From the NCBI GenBank assembly GCA_900078775.1, contig LT549889.1, forward strand, positions 2,852,001 through 2,916,000: a stretch of DNA of 64,000 bases, written 5' to 3'. Shown one piece after another: positions 55,812 through 64,000 of this stretch. A model generated the notes under the pieces. That model worked only from the letters and a program-made list of their open reading frames with translations. It was not told the DNA's origin and searched no databases. Position 1 is the stretch's first letter; each line of letters starts with the position of its first letter. This stretch comes from Mycolicibacterium aurum. GTDB lineage: Bacteria; Actinomycetota; Actinomycetes; Mycobacteriales; Mycobacteriaceae. A program made the translations under genes and the position numbers.

Positions 55812-57159
55812 CGGAGGGAACCCTCGCCCGCCAGCGCGACGACATCGTCGGCCACCGACGGCACCGCGCCCGGATCCTGTGCCCCACCGCCCAGGATCTG
55901 CTTCCACCGCAACAGCACCCATGCGGCCCCGAGCGTCTGACTCAACGTCCAGGCCAACCCGGCGCCGACGATTCCCAGGACAGGCAGGGCGTACCAGGCC
56001 CCCCGACACTGCCGATCAGGATGACGACGTTCAGCGTCAACGCCGCCCGGACCCGGCGGGTCACCCGCAGCACCGACACCGCGACGTTCGAGATGGCATC
56101 CGGGACTGACGACGCCGCCAGAACCAGCAGCAGAACGTAACCGTGCTGCGCGTAATCCGCACCGAACACGCCGAGAATCCACCGACCCGCCACGACATAC
56201 ACCAGCACCGGGACCGCCAGCAGCGCCATGATGATCACCAGGCAGCGGCGGGCCTGCTGGGGCAGTTTGGCCGGCTCGGCCGCCCCCTCCACGAACAGGG
56301 CGGCCGACACCGCGGGACTGATGATGAAGAACACCGAGCCCAGCATCCAGGTGATGTAGAAGTAGGCGTTGTCGGTCGCCGACAGCCTGCCCACCACGAT
56401 GATCGGCAGCACGTAGCCGGCCAGCATCGCGGTCACCGTGATCAGATGCTGCCCAACCAGGGTGGACGCCATCTCGCGCAGGCACGTACGCATTCCGGTG
56501 AAGCTGGGCCGCAAGCAGCGGCCACCGCCACGGCCGAAGAACACACTCGCCCAGATCAGCGACAACGCGGCGGCGAGCGTCCAGCTGAGCAGGATGGAGT
56601 CCGCACCGGTCAGCACCGAAATGGGCAGCAGCAGCAACGGTATTCGCAGACCGGACAACACCATGTTGCGCATCATGAGCAGTCCGCCACGGTGCTCGCA
56701 GATTGCCACGTAATCGATGACCTGACCGACCGAGAAGAAGACACAGCCGAGCACGAACAGCATCGCGCCGGGCGGGGTCGCCAGCTGCGGCAGGACGCCG
56801 AATCCGTATCCCAGGGCCGCGACGACGACCGATGCGCCGAGCAACGCGGTCACGGCGCCCACCACCCATGCGGTGGTCACGCGCTGTCGCCAGTGCTCGG
56901 CATCTTCGGATCGGGGCAGCCATTCGACCAGTGCCGCCGCGGCACCGACGCTGGCGGTCAGCACCGTGGCCTGGATCGCGCTGGTGGTTGCCGCTGCGGT
57001 GCCTCCGGCCTCCGTGTCGAAGAGTCGCGCGACGATGATCCAGAACACGTAGCCCAACGCCGAGGTCACGACGGTGTTGCCCATCAGCGCAATACTGTTG
57101 CGGGTCATGGGATCCGAGAGTGCGGCCAAGCCCAACCGGATCGGGCGTCGGCTACTCAC
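55808..57159 (-). pseudogene. Polysaccharide flippase (Wzx/MATE-like), one frameshift
   Basis: Read through, about 450 aa with 12-14 membrane helices of the oligosaccharide flippase superfamily (SALGYVFWIIVARLF, GSVFFIISPAVSAALF). The frame breaks at a six-C run (55999-56004); adding one base continues SVGGAWYALPVLGIVGAGLAWTLS to a stop at 55808, where it overlaps the glycosyltransferase start. As read, the protein stops early at 55942 and loses the last two or three helices. Its start overlaps the downstream end of the 57152-58042 gene by 8 bp. Role: export of lipid-linked glycan units. Confidence 0.82.
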
Positions 57160-58042
57160 GGGGACCGACCTCGATCCAGCCGGTCAACGTGACCGGTGCC
57201 CGCTCGGCTACCGTAGCCCTGCCGTACGGATAGACCGATATCGACACCCGATGCAACCCGGCAGCGTTCGGGGCGAGGAACGACACCGATCCCTTCATCT
57301 CACTGAAGTCGCTCGGTTGTGCCGCCACGACGACGTCACCGAGGTCGACTGCCACCACGCTCAGCGGCACATCGTCGAGTACGACCTGTACCGAGAAGAG
57401 ACCGGGATCCGGTAGATAGCCGAAGGACCGCAGGATCCAATTCATCCGGACCGGCTCGGCGGTTACTGCGGGCTGAGCGGGCTCGGACAGCCAGGCCTGA
57501 TCGGCGAACGTGAGGGTCGTGAAACTTTCCGCCGCCTTCGGTTGCAGGGCAACCGCCGCGACCACCGCTGCGGCGATCACCACGGCGGCCGCGGTGGCGC
57601 CCGACAACGGTCTGACCAGTTCGGCAGGGCTCGGCCCGAGACGCGGCAACCGCCGCATGCTCTGCCCGATCACCGCGGCACCACCCGTCCCGGCGATACC
57701 CAGCGTCACCGTGCCGGTACCGATGTGCGCGCCGCTGAAATGCAGCGCGAACACCACAATCAGCAGAGACACGGTGCCGAACACCACGGTCAGGGGTAAC
57801 CGGACAGCGGGATCGGTGAGCAGTGTTCTGTTCCGCGACTCCCCGAGGATCAGTTGCGCGAGAGCCGAACCCGTGATCAGCACCAACACCGCCAGGCAGG
57901 CGAGCCCGACCACGAGCGGGCACGCAGTGGTGGTGACCACCAGGGCCGCAACGCCCAGCACCATCAGCTTGGCGCACAGTGCCGGCAGTAAGACGGCATA
58001 CGACGGTCGTCGCCCGGTGGATGCCTGCTCCCTGATGGTCAT
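57152..58042 (-). CDS. Polytopic membrane protein with extracytoplasmic C-terminal domain
   Basis: 296 aa. About five hydrophobic segments in the first 170 residues precede a soluble part of 125 residues (SFTTLTFADQAWLSEPAQP to GWIEVGPRE) rich in beta structure. I do not recognise a named family; it may be related to DUF1616-type proteins. It lies between the flippase and the large membrane protein with overlaps on both sides (8 bp and 4 bp), so it belongs to the glycan assembly operon. Confidence 0.6.
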   Translation of the reverse strand: MTIREQASTGRRPSYAVLLPALCAKLMVLGVAALVVTTTACPLVVGLACLAVLVLITGSALAQLILGESRNRTLLTDPAVRLPLTVVFGTVSLLIVVFALHFSGAHIGTGTVTLGIAGTGGAAVIGQSMRRLPRLGPSPAELVRPLSGATAAAVVIAAAVVAAVALQPKAAESFTTLTFADQAWLSEPAQPAVTAEPVRMNWILRSFGYLPDPGLFSVQVVLDDVPLSVVAVDLGDVVVAAQPSDFSEMKGSVSFLAPNAAGLHRVSISVYPYGRATVAERAPVTLTGWIEVGPRE

Positions 58043-60006
58043 TCGCCCTCCACCGCACTGTCGAGGTGCAGCCGGTAGACCCGGATGTTCTCAGTCGACA
58101 GCACCCGGGTGGCCCACGGAACGGAGTCCAGCCTGTCCAGGTTGGACATCGGGGTCTTGTCGCCGAGCAGCGGATCGTGCTCACCGAAGTTGTGGCCGTT
58201 GAACGGCACCTGCCTGCCCATATGTGCGTTCACCACCAGGTAGCGGTACTCCGATGTCACCAGCATCCCGGCCAGTTCCGCAGAGGGGTCGGTGTCGGTC
58301 TGGGTCAGTTCCCAGGCCGGGAAGCCCAGAGACGGTGCGGCCATGAACATTCCGCCGTCGGCGGCCAACTGCAGCGCGGTGTACATGTCGCTGACCACCT
58401 TGGCGCGGCCGAACTGGGTCTGCATCTGCTCGGCCAGCGCCCGGTTCTCCTGAGTCACCGAGTTGGAGTCGGTCCCCCAGCGGAACGGCCCCGGGAAGCG
58501 GTACGGGTCGTTGAGCCCGCCGGCGACATTGCCGACGAGCAGAACCACGGTCAGCACGGCTGACCACATCGATATCGCACGTCGGCCGATGAGAATCCCG
58601 AACTGCAACCCCCCTGCGGGCCAGCGGGTCACCACGATCGCGACGATGAGGGCGATACCGACGTAGACGAAACCCCACGACCGGCGCGCTCCCTCGGCCC
58701 CGGACGGGGCCAGGATGAACGGCAGCGAGACGAAGTAGAGCAGGCCGAACAGTGCGAACCCCAGGGTCGTCAGGTTCGGCCGCACCAACCGCCGGCGCAG
58801 CAGTACCGCCGCCAGGATGGTGGTCCCCAGCAGGGCGGCCGGCGCACCGGCGGTGAACATCCGCTCCCAGAGCGGTTGGACGCTGGCGGCCAACAGTTTT
58901 CGCCCCCCTGATCCGCTCTTGTGCGCCATGTTCTGCAGTTGATCGACAGAGTTGCCGAAGTACGGTGACAGGTAATCCAGGGTGGGGTGGGCGAAGAACC
59001 AGATCCAGACCGCGGCGATGACCAGAACCGTTCCGAGAGATGCCCACCAACCGGCGGCGGTGCGTAGCGACAACCGCCCTATCCGGACATCGCGGCGGTG
59101 CAGAAGTGCCGTGCCCACGGTGACGGCGCCGGCCACCACGGCTACCGCGACGATCAGGAACACGGTCGTCAGGTGGTGCGTGACGACGATCGCCGCGGTC
59201 AACAACGCGGCTGCGGCCGCAGTGCGCCGACGGCGGCCGCGGTGCGGCGTCATGGCGGAGATCGCGCTGAGTGCGAGCACCCAGAGGAACAGGTTGACCG
59301 CCAGGCTCTCGTAGGCGTACTGGGTGTCGAAGTACACCGCCGACGGATTGAGACCGTAGACACAGGCGGCGACACCGCCGGCCCAGGACGAGCCGAGCAA
59401 CCGTTCACCCAGGACGAACATCGCGAAGAGCCCACAGATGTGCAATGTCGCGACGGCTGTCAACCCCGCCGCCCAGGCCGACATCCCGCTCACCGACTGG
59501 GCCGCGACCGTCAGACCGGATGTTCCCGGGAAGAATTCGACGATCGGGATAAGAGTGTTCGGTTGAAACAGCCGGCCCGCCGCCGCGACGTCGATGGCTT
59601 CGCGCCAGTGCGCGAACTCGTCGTGGTAGCGCGGGCCGTCCGGATTGCGCAGCAGTTTGGGCACCATGGTGACCACACCGAGCAGCAGCACCGCCGGGCA
59701 TCGGTCGATGCGGGATGTGCTGCGCATGAGCAATTTTGCCGCCGCCGGGAGAACCGCAGCGAACATGCCCAGCCAGAACACGGCGTAGTAGGTGTGCGCC
59801 GATGCCCCCAGCCCGGACAGCCGGTAGGAATATCCGATCGCCGTGATGCCGACGGCCGCGGCGGCCACGACGACCGGCCAGCCGGCCGCTGGGCCCGCGC
59901 TGGATCCATGAACCGCAGGGCCTTTCGGAATGCGGTGCTTGGCCTGGATTCGGTTGGTGAGCTGTGTGTGCGCAGGCGCAGCCGGTCTGTGGATGGTCGA
60001 GGTCAT
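58039..60006 (-). CDS. Large polytopic membrane protein, candidate glycan polymerase or GT-C transferase
   Basis: 655 aa from an ATG that overlaps the next gene's stop (ATGA). About a dozen membrane helices; a long external loop after helix one or two (RYHDEFAHWREAIDVAAAG) carries the Asp/Glu pair of GT-C enzymes. A soluble C-terminal domain (about 150 residues, from PYRFPGPFRWGTDSN) follows. Position between flippase and glycosyltransferases fits a polymerase or lipid-phosphate-sugar transferase. The family is not certain. Confidence 0.6.
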   Translation of the reverse strand: MTSTIHRPAAPAHTQLTNRIQAKHRIPKGPAVHGSSAGPAAGWPVVVAAAAVGITAIGYSYRLSGLGASAHTYYAVFWLGMFAAVLPAAAKLLMRSTSRIDRCPAVLLLGVVTMVPKLLRNPDGPRYHDEFAHWREAIDVAAAGRLFQPNTLIPIVEFFPGTSGLTVAAQSVSGMSAWAAGLTAVATLHICGLFAMFVLGERLLGSSWAGGVAACVYGLNPSAVYFDTQYAYESLAVNLFLWVLALSAISAMTPHRGRRRRTAAAAALLTAAIVVTHHLTTVFLIVAVAVVAGAVTVGTALLHRRDVRIGRLSLRTAAGWWASLGTVLVIAAVWIWFFAHPTLDYLSPYFGNSVDQLQNMAHKSGSGGRKLLAASVQPLWERMFTAGAPAALLGTTILAAVLLRRRLVRPNLTTLGFALFGLLYFVSLPFILAPSGAEGARRSWGFVYVGIALIVAIVVTRWPAGGLQFGILIGRRAISMWSAVLTVVLLVGNVAGGLNDPYRFPGPFRWGTDSNSVTQENRALAEQMQTQFGRAKVVSDMYTALQLAADGGMFMAAPSLGFPAWELTQTDTDPSAELAGMLVTSEYRYLVVNAHMGRQVPFNGHNFGEHDPLLGDKTPMSNLDRLDSVPWATRVLSTENIRVYRLHLDSAVEGE

Positions 60007-61208
60007 GAGCGACTCGTGACGACCAGGGCGTCGATGGCAGCCGCCAGCGGTGTCCAGGTGTGCGGGTTGCGATAGCGCCGTCCGCGCCGGGTCGCGGCCT
60101 CCAGGATCGCGTGTCGCAGACCTGCGATGTCGCCGGGTGGTACCAGGGTGGCACCCGGGTAGTTGTGGACGGCTTCGGACAGACCGCCGACGTCGTAGAG
60201 GATGACCGCAATGCCGTTGCTCATCGCGGTCTGCAGCGGTCCACTCGCCGAGCCACGCCGGTACGGCAGGACGAGCATGTCGGCACGCGAGAAGAATTCG
60301 GTCGCCTCGGCGTCGGAGACGTAGCGATTGACGAAGTGGATGCGGTCCCGGTAGGGACTCGCGGCGATGGCTTCTGCCGGTGCGGTCCACTTCTCCCAGG
60401 TCTCCCCGACGACATCGACCTCGAGTCCGCCGGCCTGATCGGGTGTCATACCGTCGAGGGCCGCGATCAGATCCTCCGCACCCTTGTAGGGGCGGATCAG
60501 ACCGAAGAACAGCACCCGGGCGGGGCCGTCACCGGGTTGCCGGCTGCCGTCCACCGATCCCCGTGGCGTCATGTGGTCATACGGCCCGTGCGGTGCGACA
60601 TGGGACGGAATTTGTTGGACCAGGGCAGGTCCCAATGCATCGGCGATCAGTTCCCTGTCGTGCTGACTGTGGAAAATCGCCCCGGAGCACTGCCGGATGA
60701 GCCTGGCCAAGAACAGCCGACCGTAGCGGGCGACACCGGGAACCGCGGCTTCGCCGGTGTCCTGAGCTTCGTGAAACTCGATGAACACCGGGATGTCCAG
60801 GCCGCGGGCGATTCGGGCGATCAACAGATAGGTGTGCAGGCTGGCGGCCGTCCACCATTGCAGCAGGATCGCGTCGGGTGCGGCGCTCCGGATCCGCTCC
60901 GCCAGACCGGTGATGCCGGCACCCCAGTACCAGTCGACGGTCCCGACGACGTTCACCCGCGGGTGGTAGCTCAGCGAGGTGAGATCGTGTCCGACGCGCG
61001 CCGCGCCCGGGTACAGCCTTCTGGGTATCAGACGGTCGAGCAGCAACACCGAGACGTCGTGGGTATCCGTCAGCGCGTTCGCGAGGGAGCATGTGTAGAC
61101 GGACAACCCGCTGAGGAAGCGGAATCCGGGGCCGACGAGCAGGATCCGGTTCCGGGCAACTGCCGTACCCGCGGACTGCGACGCGTTCGCGCCGTCAGGG
61201 CGCGACAC
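60003..61208 (-). CDS. Glycosyltransferase family 4 protein
   Basis: 401 aa, GTG start. LLVGPGFRFLSGLSVYTCSLANAL near residues 23-46 and FFGLIRPYKGAEDLIAALDG near 232-251 are typical GT4 blocks; RADMLVLPYRRGSASGPLQTAMSNGIAVI near 309-337 is the donor region (Glu of E-x7-E is replaced by Ser/Gly-rich SASGPLQTAM). A variant donor motif therefore. Overlaps the GT2 gene by 14 bp. Confidence 0.85.
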   Translation of the reverse strand: MSRPDGANASQSAGTAVARNRILLVGPGFRFLSGLSVYTCSLANALTDTHDVSVLLLDRLIPRRLYPGAARVGHDLTSLSYHPRVNVVGTVDWYWGAGITGLAERIRSAAPDAILLQWWTAASLHTYLLIARIARGLDIPVFIEFHEAQDTGEAAVPGVARYGRLFLARLIRQCSGAIFHSQHDRELIADALGPALVQQIPSHVAPHGPYDHMTPRGSVDGSRQPGDGPARVLFFGLIRPYKGAEDLIAALDGMTPDQAGGLEVDVVGETWEKWTAPAEAIAASPYRDRIHFVNRYVSDAEATEFFSRADMLVLPYRRGSASGPLQTAMSNGIAVILYDVGGLSEAVHNYPGATLVPPGDIAGLRHAILEAATRRGRRYRNPHTWTPLAAAIDALVVTSRS

Positions 61209-62007
61209 GGGCCACCTGAGCGAACTCGTCGACGAGCAGATCGTCCCTGCCGTCGGTCGGGGCAGCGAGGGTCAGCACGTTGTCGTCGGTGTCGAACGGG
61301 CCGGCGGGTAGACCCGGCGCCTTGCGCAGCCGGGCCGTGGCCAACAACCGGAGGCAATCGACACCGTCACGCCAACTGATCTTCTTGCCCTCACTCGCAG
61401 TCCGGCCGTTGTACGTCACCGGCACCTCGTACGGCCGGATCCCGGAACGCAACAGGGCCGCGGTCATCTCGGTGTCCAGGCCGAAGCCCGACTCGCTCAG
61501 ATTCAATGAGCAGAAGTGCTGCAGCGGAACCAATTTCAAGCACGTATGCATATCGGTCAGGCAAGAGTCGAAGAGCAGGTTGGCACCCAGTGTGGTCAAT
61601 CTGCCCCCGACCGCGAACTTGAACGACGGGAAACGGGTGTTGAAACCGAACACCCGCGTCCCGAACACATGATCGGCGATCCCGGACATCACCGGCTCGA
61701 TGAGTCGTGGGATGTCGGACGGGTGGTATTCCAGGTCCGCATCGAGGATCAGGATGTGGGTACCGGTCGCCTTGCGGGCCCCGCGGGTCACCGCGGCGCC
61801 CTTGCCGCGGTTGAACGGCTGGAGCACGACGGTGACACCCCGGTTCACGTAGTCCGCCAAGATCTCCGGCGTGCCGTCGGTGCTGCCGTCGTCGACCACG
61901 ATGAGTTCCACCGGACACGGATAGTCGACAGCGAGCACCCGGTCCAACGCGGATGCGACAGTGTCGGACTCGTTGTAGACCGGCATGACTATCGACAGCA
62001 CAACCAT
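61195..62007 (-). CDS. Glycosyltransferase family 2, DPM/polyprenyl-phosphate type
   Basis: 270 aa from ATG 62007 with AAGGGGG. GT-A fold: SIVMPVYNESDTVASALDRVL near residues 5-25, VVDDGSTDGT near 36-45, DADLEYHP (DxD) near 93-100, and GTRVFGFNTRFPSFKF region. It resembles dolichyl/polyprenyl-phosphate sugar synthases that load a lipid carrier. First gene of the minus-strand glycan operon. Confidence 0.88.
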   Translation of the reverse strand: MVVLSIVMPVYNESDTVASALDRVLAVDYPCPVELIVVDDGSTDGTPEILADYVNRGVTVVLQPFNRGKGAAVTRGARKATGTHILILDADLEYHPSDIPRLIEPVMSGIADHVFGTRVFGFNTRFPSFKFAVGGRLTTLGANLLFDSCLTDMHTCLKLVPLQHFCSLNLSESGFGLDTEMTAALLRSGIRPYEVPVTYNGRTASEGKKISWRDGVDCLRLLATARLRKAPGLPAGPFDTDDNVLTLAAPTDGRDDLLVDEFAQVARVAP

Positions 62008-62401
62008 GTTGCCCCCTTCGGCGTCGGATCGCTCGGCGGATGCCGTACGTCCACCGCGACGACTTCGCCGCGATCCCCATATCGCCTTCGCCCACCCCAG
62101 CGCAGGATGCGCTATTTCTAGCACACTTCTGGCGCAGCGTCTCTGCTCACGTGCTCTCACCGTTAACACGTTGCTATCTTTCAACTTTTGCGCACGAAAT
62201 GACCCGCAGAAGCAAGGTAAAGTCGCCGTTAAATGTGCTGTGTACAGCTACTTAGCTCGTTGCACAGGATAGGACTCGATCTTGAATTTGCGGACCAGTT
62301 AGTTTTCTATTTCATCAGTGCCGCTACTTTTTTCGGCAAGCTGCTACAGTTTCAGCGAACTCTCGGTACATCTCGACGGACGTCCGGAAACAGACTTGTC
62401 G
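62008..62401. other. AT-rich divergent intergenic region
   Basis: 394 bp between the GT2 and SGNH genes with no supported gene. Much of it (about 62090-62370) is markedly AT-richer than the rest of the window, with T runs such as ctactttttt. TACAGT at 62345-62350 could be a -10 box for the SGNH gene. AT-rich tracts upstream of mycobacterial surface-glycan genes often bind the xenogeneic silencer Lsr2; that is inference here. Confidence 0.5.
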
Positions 62402-63355
62402 ATGGAGCATCCGAGCACTTCCGGAAAGGCACGACGCCACGTGACACCCAGGAAAACAACAAGGCGGATGAGCCTCTTCGCGGTCGTGACCGCGTCAACC
62501 GTTGCGGTGTTCGGGCTCTGCGCGGCCGGCGCGGATGCGTGGCACGAACGCACCGACGTCACCTACTACGTATCGGTCGGCGACTCCTACGCCGCGGGTT
62601 ACCGCGCCGATGGGACGTCAGGCATCGATGCGGGTGACGGTTACGCGTACCGGTTGACCGAATTCCTCAACCGGTCGGGCCGCTCGGAGTTACGGAACTT
62701 CGGCTGTGTCGGCCAGACCGCTCACGGGATGCAGCACGACAACGGCTGCGCCGCAGACGCTTCGACTTCAGGCGGAGTGGACTACTCCGGGACCAGCCAG
62801 CTTCGGGCTGCCGCGGAGTTCATGGCAGAGCACCGCGGCCAGATCCGCCTGGTCACCATCGCCATGGGCGCCAACGATATCCTCCGGTGCCTCGATCATT
62901 CCGATGACGATGCCATCCAGCAGTGTGCGGAGCAGACATCGGTCGAAATCCGGGAGATACTGGGCGGATTCCTTGCCGCGACACGCGAACTGCTCGGGCA
63001 CGAGGTCCCGATCGTCGGGATCTCCTACTTCAACGTCTTCCATGCCGCAGGCCTGGCCGGCGCGATCGATGCCGGCCGCCGCGGCACGCTGTCGCAGATG
63101 CTGTTCGACAACTACCTCAATCCCAGTCTTCAGGACATCTATTCAAGGGCTGGTGCACATTTCGTCGACGTGTCGATGCTGGCAGGCGCCGACCTACCCG
63201 ACAGCAGGATGTCCCCCCTGCCGGGGCACGGCACCGTCAGCGCTGCCACCGCCCGGATATGCGTTCTGACGTACTACTGCTCGGATCACGATCCACACCC
63301 GAACCGGGCCGGGCATGCGTTGATCGCCAAGGCCATCGAGGAGGCAATCACATGA
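62402..63355 (+). CDS. Secreted SGNH/GDSL hydrolase
   Basis: 317 aa from ATG 62402; GTG 62441 is an alternative. A twin-arginine-like KTTRRMSLF start and hydrophobic segment (FAVVTASTVAVFGLCAAGADA) form a signal peptide. Block I VSVGDSYAAGY, block III GANDI and block V DPHPNRAGHAL (Asp-His) give a complete Ser-His-Asp triad. The role may be acyl or acetyl ester removal from the surface glycan. Its stop overlaps the next glycosyltransferase start (ATGA). Confidence 0.82.
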   Translation: MEHPSTSGKARRHVTPRKTTRRMSLFAVVTASTVAVFGLCAAGADAWHERTDVTYYVSVGDSYAAGYRADGTSGIDAGDGYAYRLTEFLNRSGRSELRNFGCVGQTAHGMQHDNGCAADASTSGGVDYSGTSQLRAAAEFMAEHRGQIRLVTIAMGANDILRCLDHSDDDAIQQCAEQTSVEIREILGGFLAATRELLGHEVPIVGISYFNVFHAAGLAGAIDAGRRGTLSQMLFDNYLNPSLQDIYSRAGAHFVDVSMLAGADLPDSRMSPLPGHGTVSAATARICVLTYYCSDHDPHPNRAGHALIAKAIEEAIT

Positions 63356-64000
63356 CCCCCCGGGTACTGATGGTGACCCCGGGCTTCCGCGGCCGACCGG
63401 GTGGGGTCGAGGTGCACTGCTCGGAACTGGTCGCCGGATTGGCCCGGTACGACGTGGATATCGAGGTGATCACGGCGACGCGAGATATCCGGCGGCGGGT
63501 GCAGAAATCGCATGGTGACTGCGACTCGACGGTCTACCCCGCCTGGCGGACGCAAGCGATGTCGATCGCGCCACGCGTCGTACTCGGGGCGGCGCGCCGG
63601 CAATCTGCAGCGGACATCGTGCATGTGCACAGTTATCACGCCACGACCGCGGTGGCGGCCCTGGTGACCCGGAAGCCTGTCGTCTTCACCCCGCACTACC
63701 ACGGGCAACAGGGTCACTCGGTGACAGCCGGATTGTTGCACAAGGGATTCCGGTATCTCGGGGCACGGGTCCTGCGACGAGCCGACGCGATCATCTGCGT
63801 ATCACAAGCCGAACGTGACCTGCTCGTCTCCGACTTCCCGTTCGTCACGGAAAAGGTCGAGGTGATACCGAACGGCGTGCACGTCGAGGAACTCAGGGGT
63901 GCCGAGCCGTTCCCGAAGACCACCCCGACAGTCCTGTGTGTCGGGCGCCTGGAACCCTACAAACGCTTCGCCGACGTCATCCGGTGCTTGCCCGACGTCG
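63352..64000 (+). CDS. Glycosyltransferase family 4 protein, 3' end outside window
   Basis: The first 216 codons are in the window: MTPRVLMVTPGFRGRPGGVE (GT4 N-terminal), HVHSYHATTAV near residue 86, and VEVIPNGVHVEELRG with VGRLEPYKRFADVIR near 194-210 (start of the donor domain). Open to the end of the sequence without a stop. It is coupled to the SGNH gene by ATGA and points away from the minus-strand glycan operon, so the locus continues past base 64000. Confidence 0.85.
   Translation, partial: MTPRVLMVTPGFRGRPGGVEVHCSELVAGLARYDVDIEVITATRDIRRRVQKSHGDCDSTVYPAWRTQAMSIAPRVVLGAARRQSAADIVHVHSYHATTAVAALVTRKPVVFTPHYHGQQGHSVTAGLLHKGFRYLGARVLRRADAIICVSQAERDLLVSDFPFVTEKVEVIPNGVHVEELRGAEPFPKTTPTVLCVGRLEPYKRFADVIRCLPDV

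Overview
The window reads as chromosomal DNA of a GC-rich mycobacterium, most likely a Mycolicibacterium (fast grower). Gene order from the GH15 trehalase through lppR-lepA-Rv2405-Rv2406c-Rv2407-Rv2409c/10c/11c-rpsT-holA-comEC-comEA-degV-octT-gpgP-rsfS-nadD-Rv2425c-Rv2426c-proA-rbsK-nadE-proB-obg-rpmA-rplU-rne-ndkA follows the Rv2402 to Rv2445c segment of M. tuberculosis, but extra blocks are inserted between these core genes. No tRNA, rRNA or CRISPR array was seen.

Region 1-560 (minus strand) holds a complete cysteine-type attenuator: a leaderless short ORF ending in three consecutive Cys codons, then a hairpin that buries the Shine-Dalgarno and start codon of a gene leaving the window at base 1 (by synteny probably sulfate-binding subI). 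Two tiny coupled membrane-protein genes follow. 595-3885 carries a FAD monooxygenase and trehalase. 4183-7081 is mobile territory: a DUF222/HNH (REP13E12-type) gene, an IS with a DD(35)E transposase and doubled terminal repeats, and a duplicated methyltransferase 3' tail on the far side.

7.1-11 kb returns to core genes (methyltransferase, lppR, lepA, a PemK-like protein). 11.1-17.6 kb is an organosulfur-scavenging block: two divergent FMN-dependent monooxygenases facing a MetNIQ-type ABC transporter plus a third monooxygenase. 17.6-32 kb has the GNAT, CBS and RNase Z-like genes, the ATP-grasp/alpha-E/transglutaminase trio, rpsT, the competence operon with holA, and the degV-octT-gpgP-rsfS-nadD operon (methylglucose lipopolysaccharide and NAD). 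Two 22-codon micro-ORFs in 65-bp tandem repeats bridge comEC and holA.

32-46 kb holds a diguanylate cyclase, a MoxR/VWA pair, proA, rbsK, nadE, a kinase-fold protein, a sirtuin, a divergent P450/TetR pair around a perfect operator, and an FAD-oxidase/PIG-L deacetylase pair. 46.2-53.4 kb is proB-obg-rpmA-rplU-rne-ndkA. From 53.5 kb to the end the window leaves the M. tuberculosis order and enters a surface-glycan locus: GH6-like lipoprotein, four glycosyltransferases, a flippase, two polytopic membrane proteins and an SGNH hydrolase; the last gene is cut by the window end.

Four reading-frame breaks (holA, comEC twice, flippase) are each a one-base deficit in a G/C homopolymer, which looks like a systematic sequencing undercall more than gene decay. 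Many genes overlap by ATGA, GTGA or TGATG, and several start codons lie 6-9 bases after a TANNNT -10 box, i.e. are probably leaderless.
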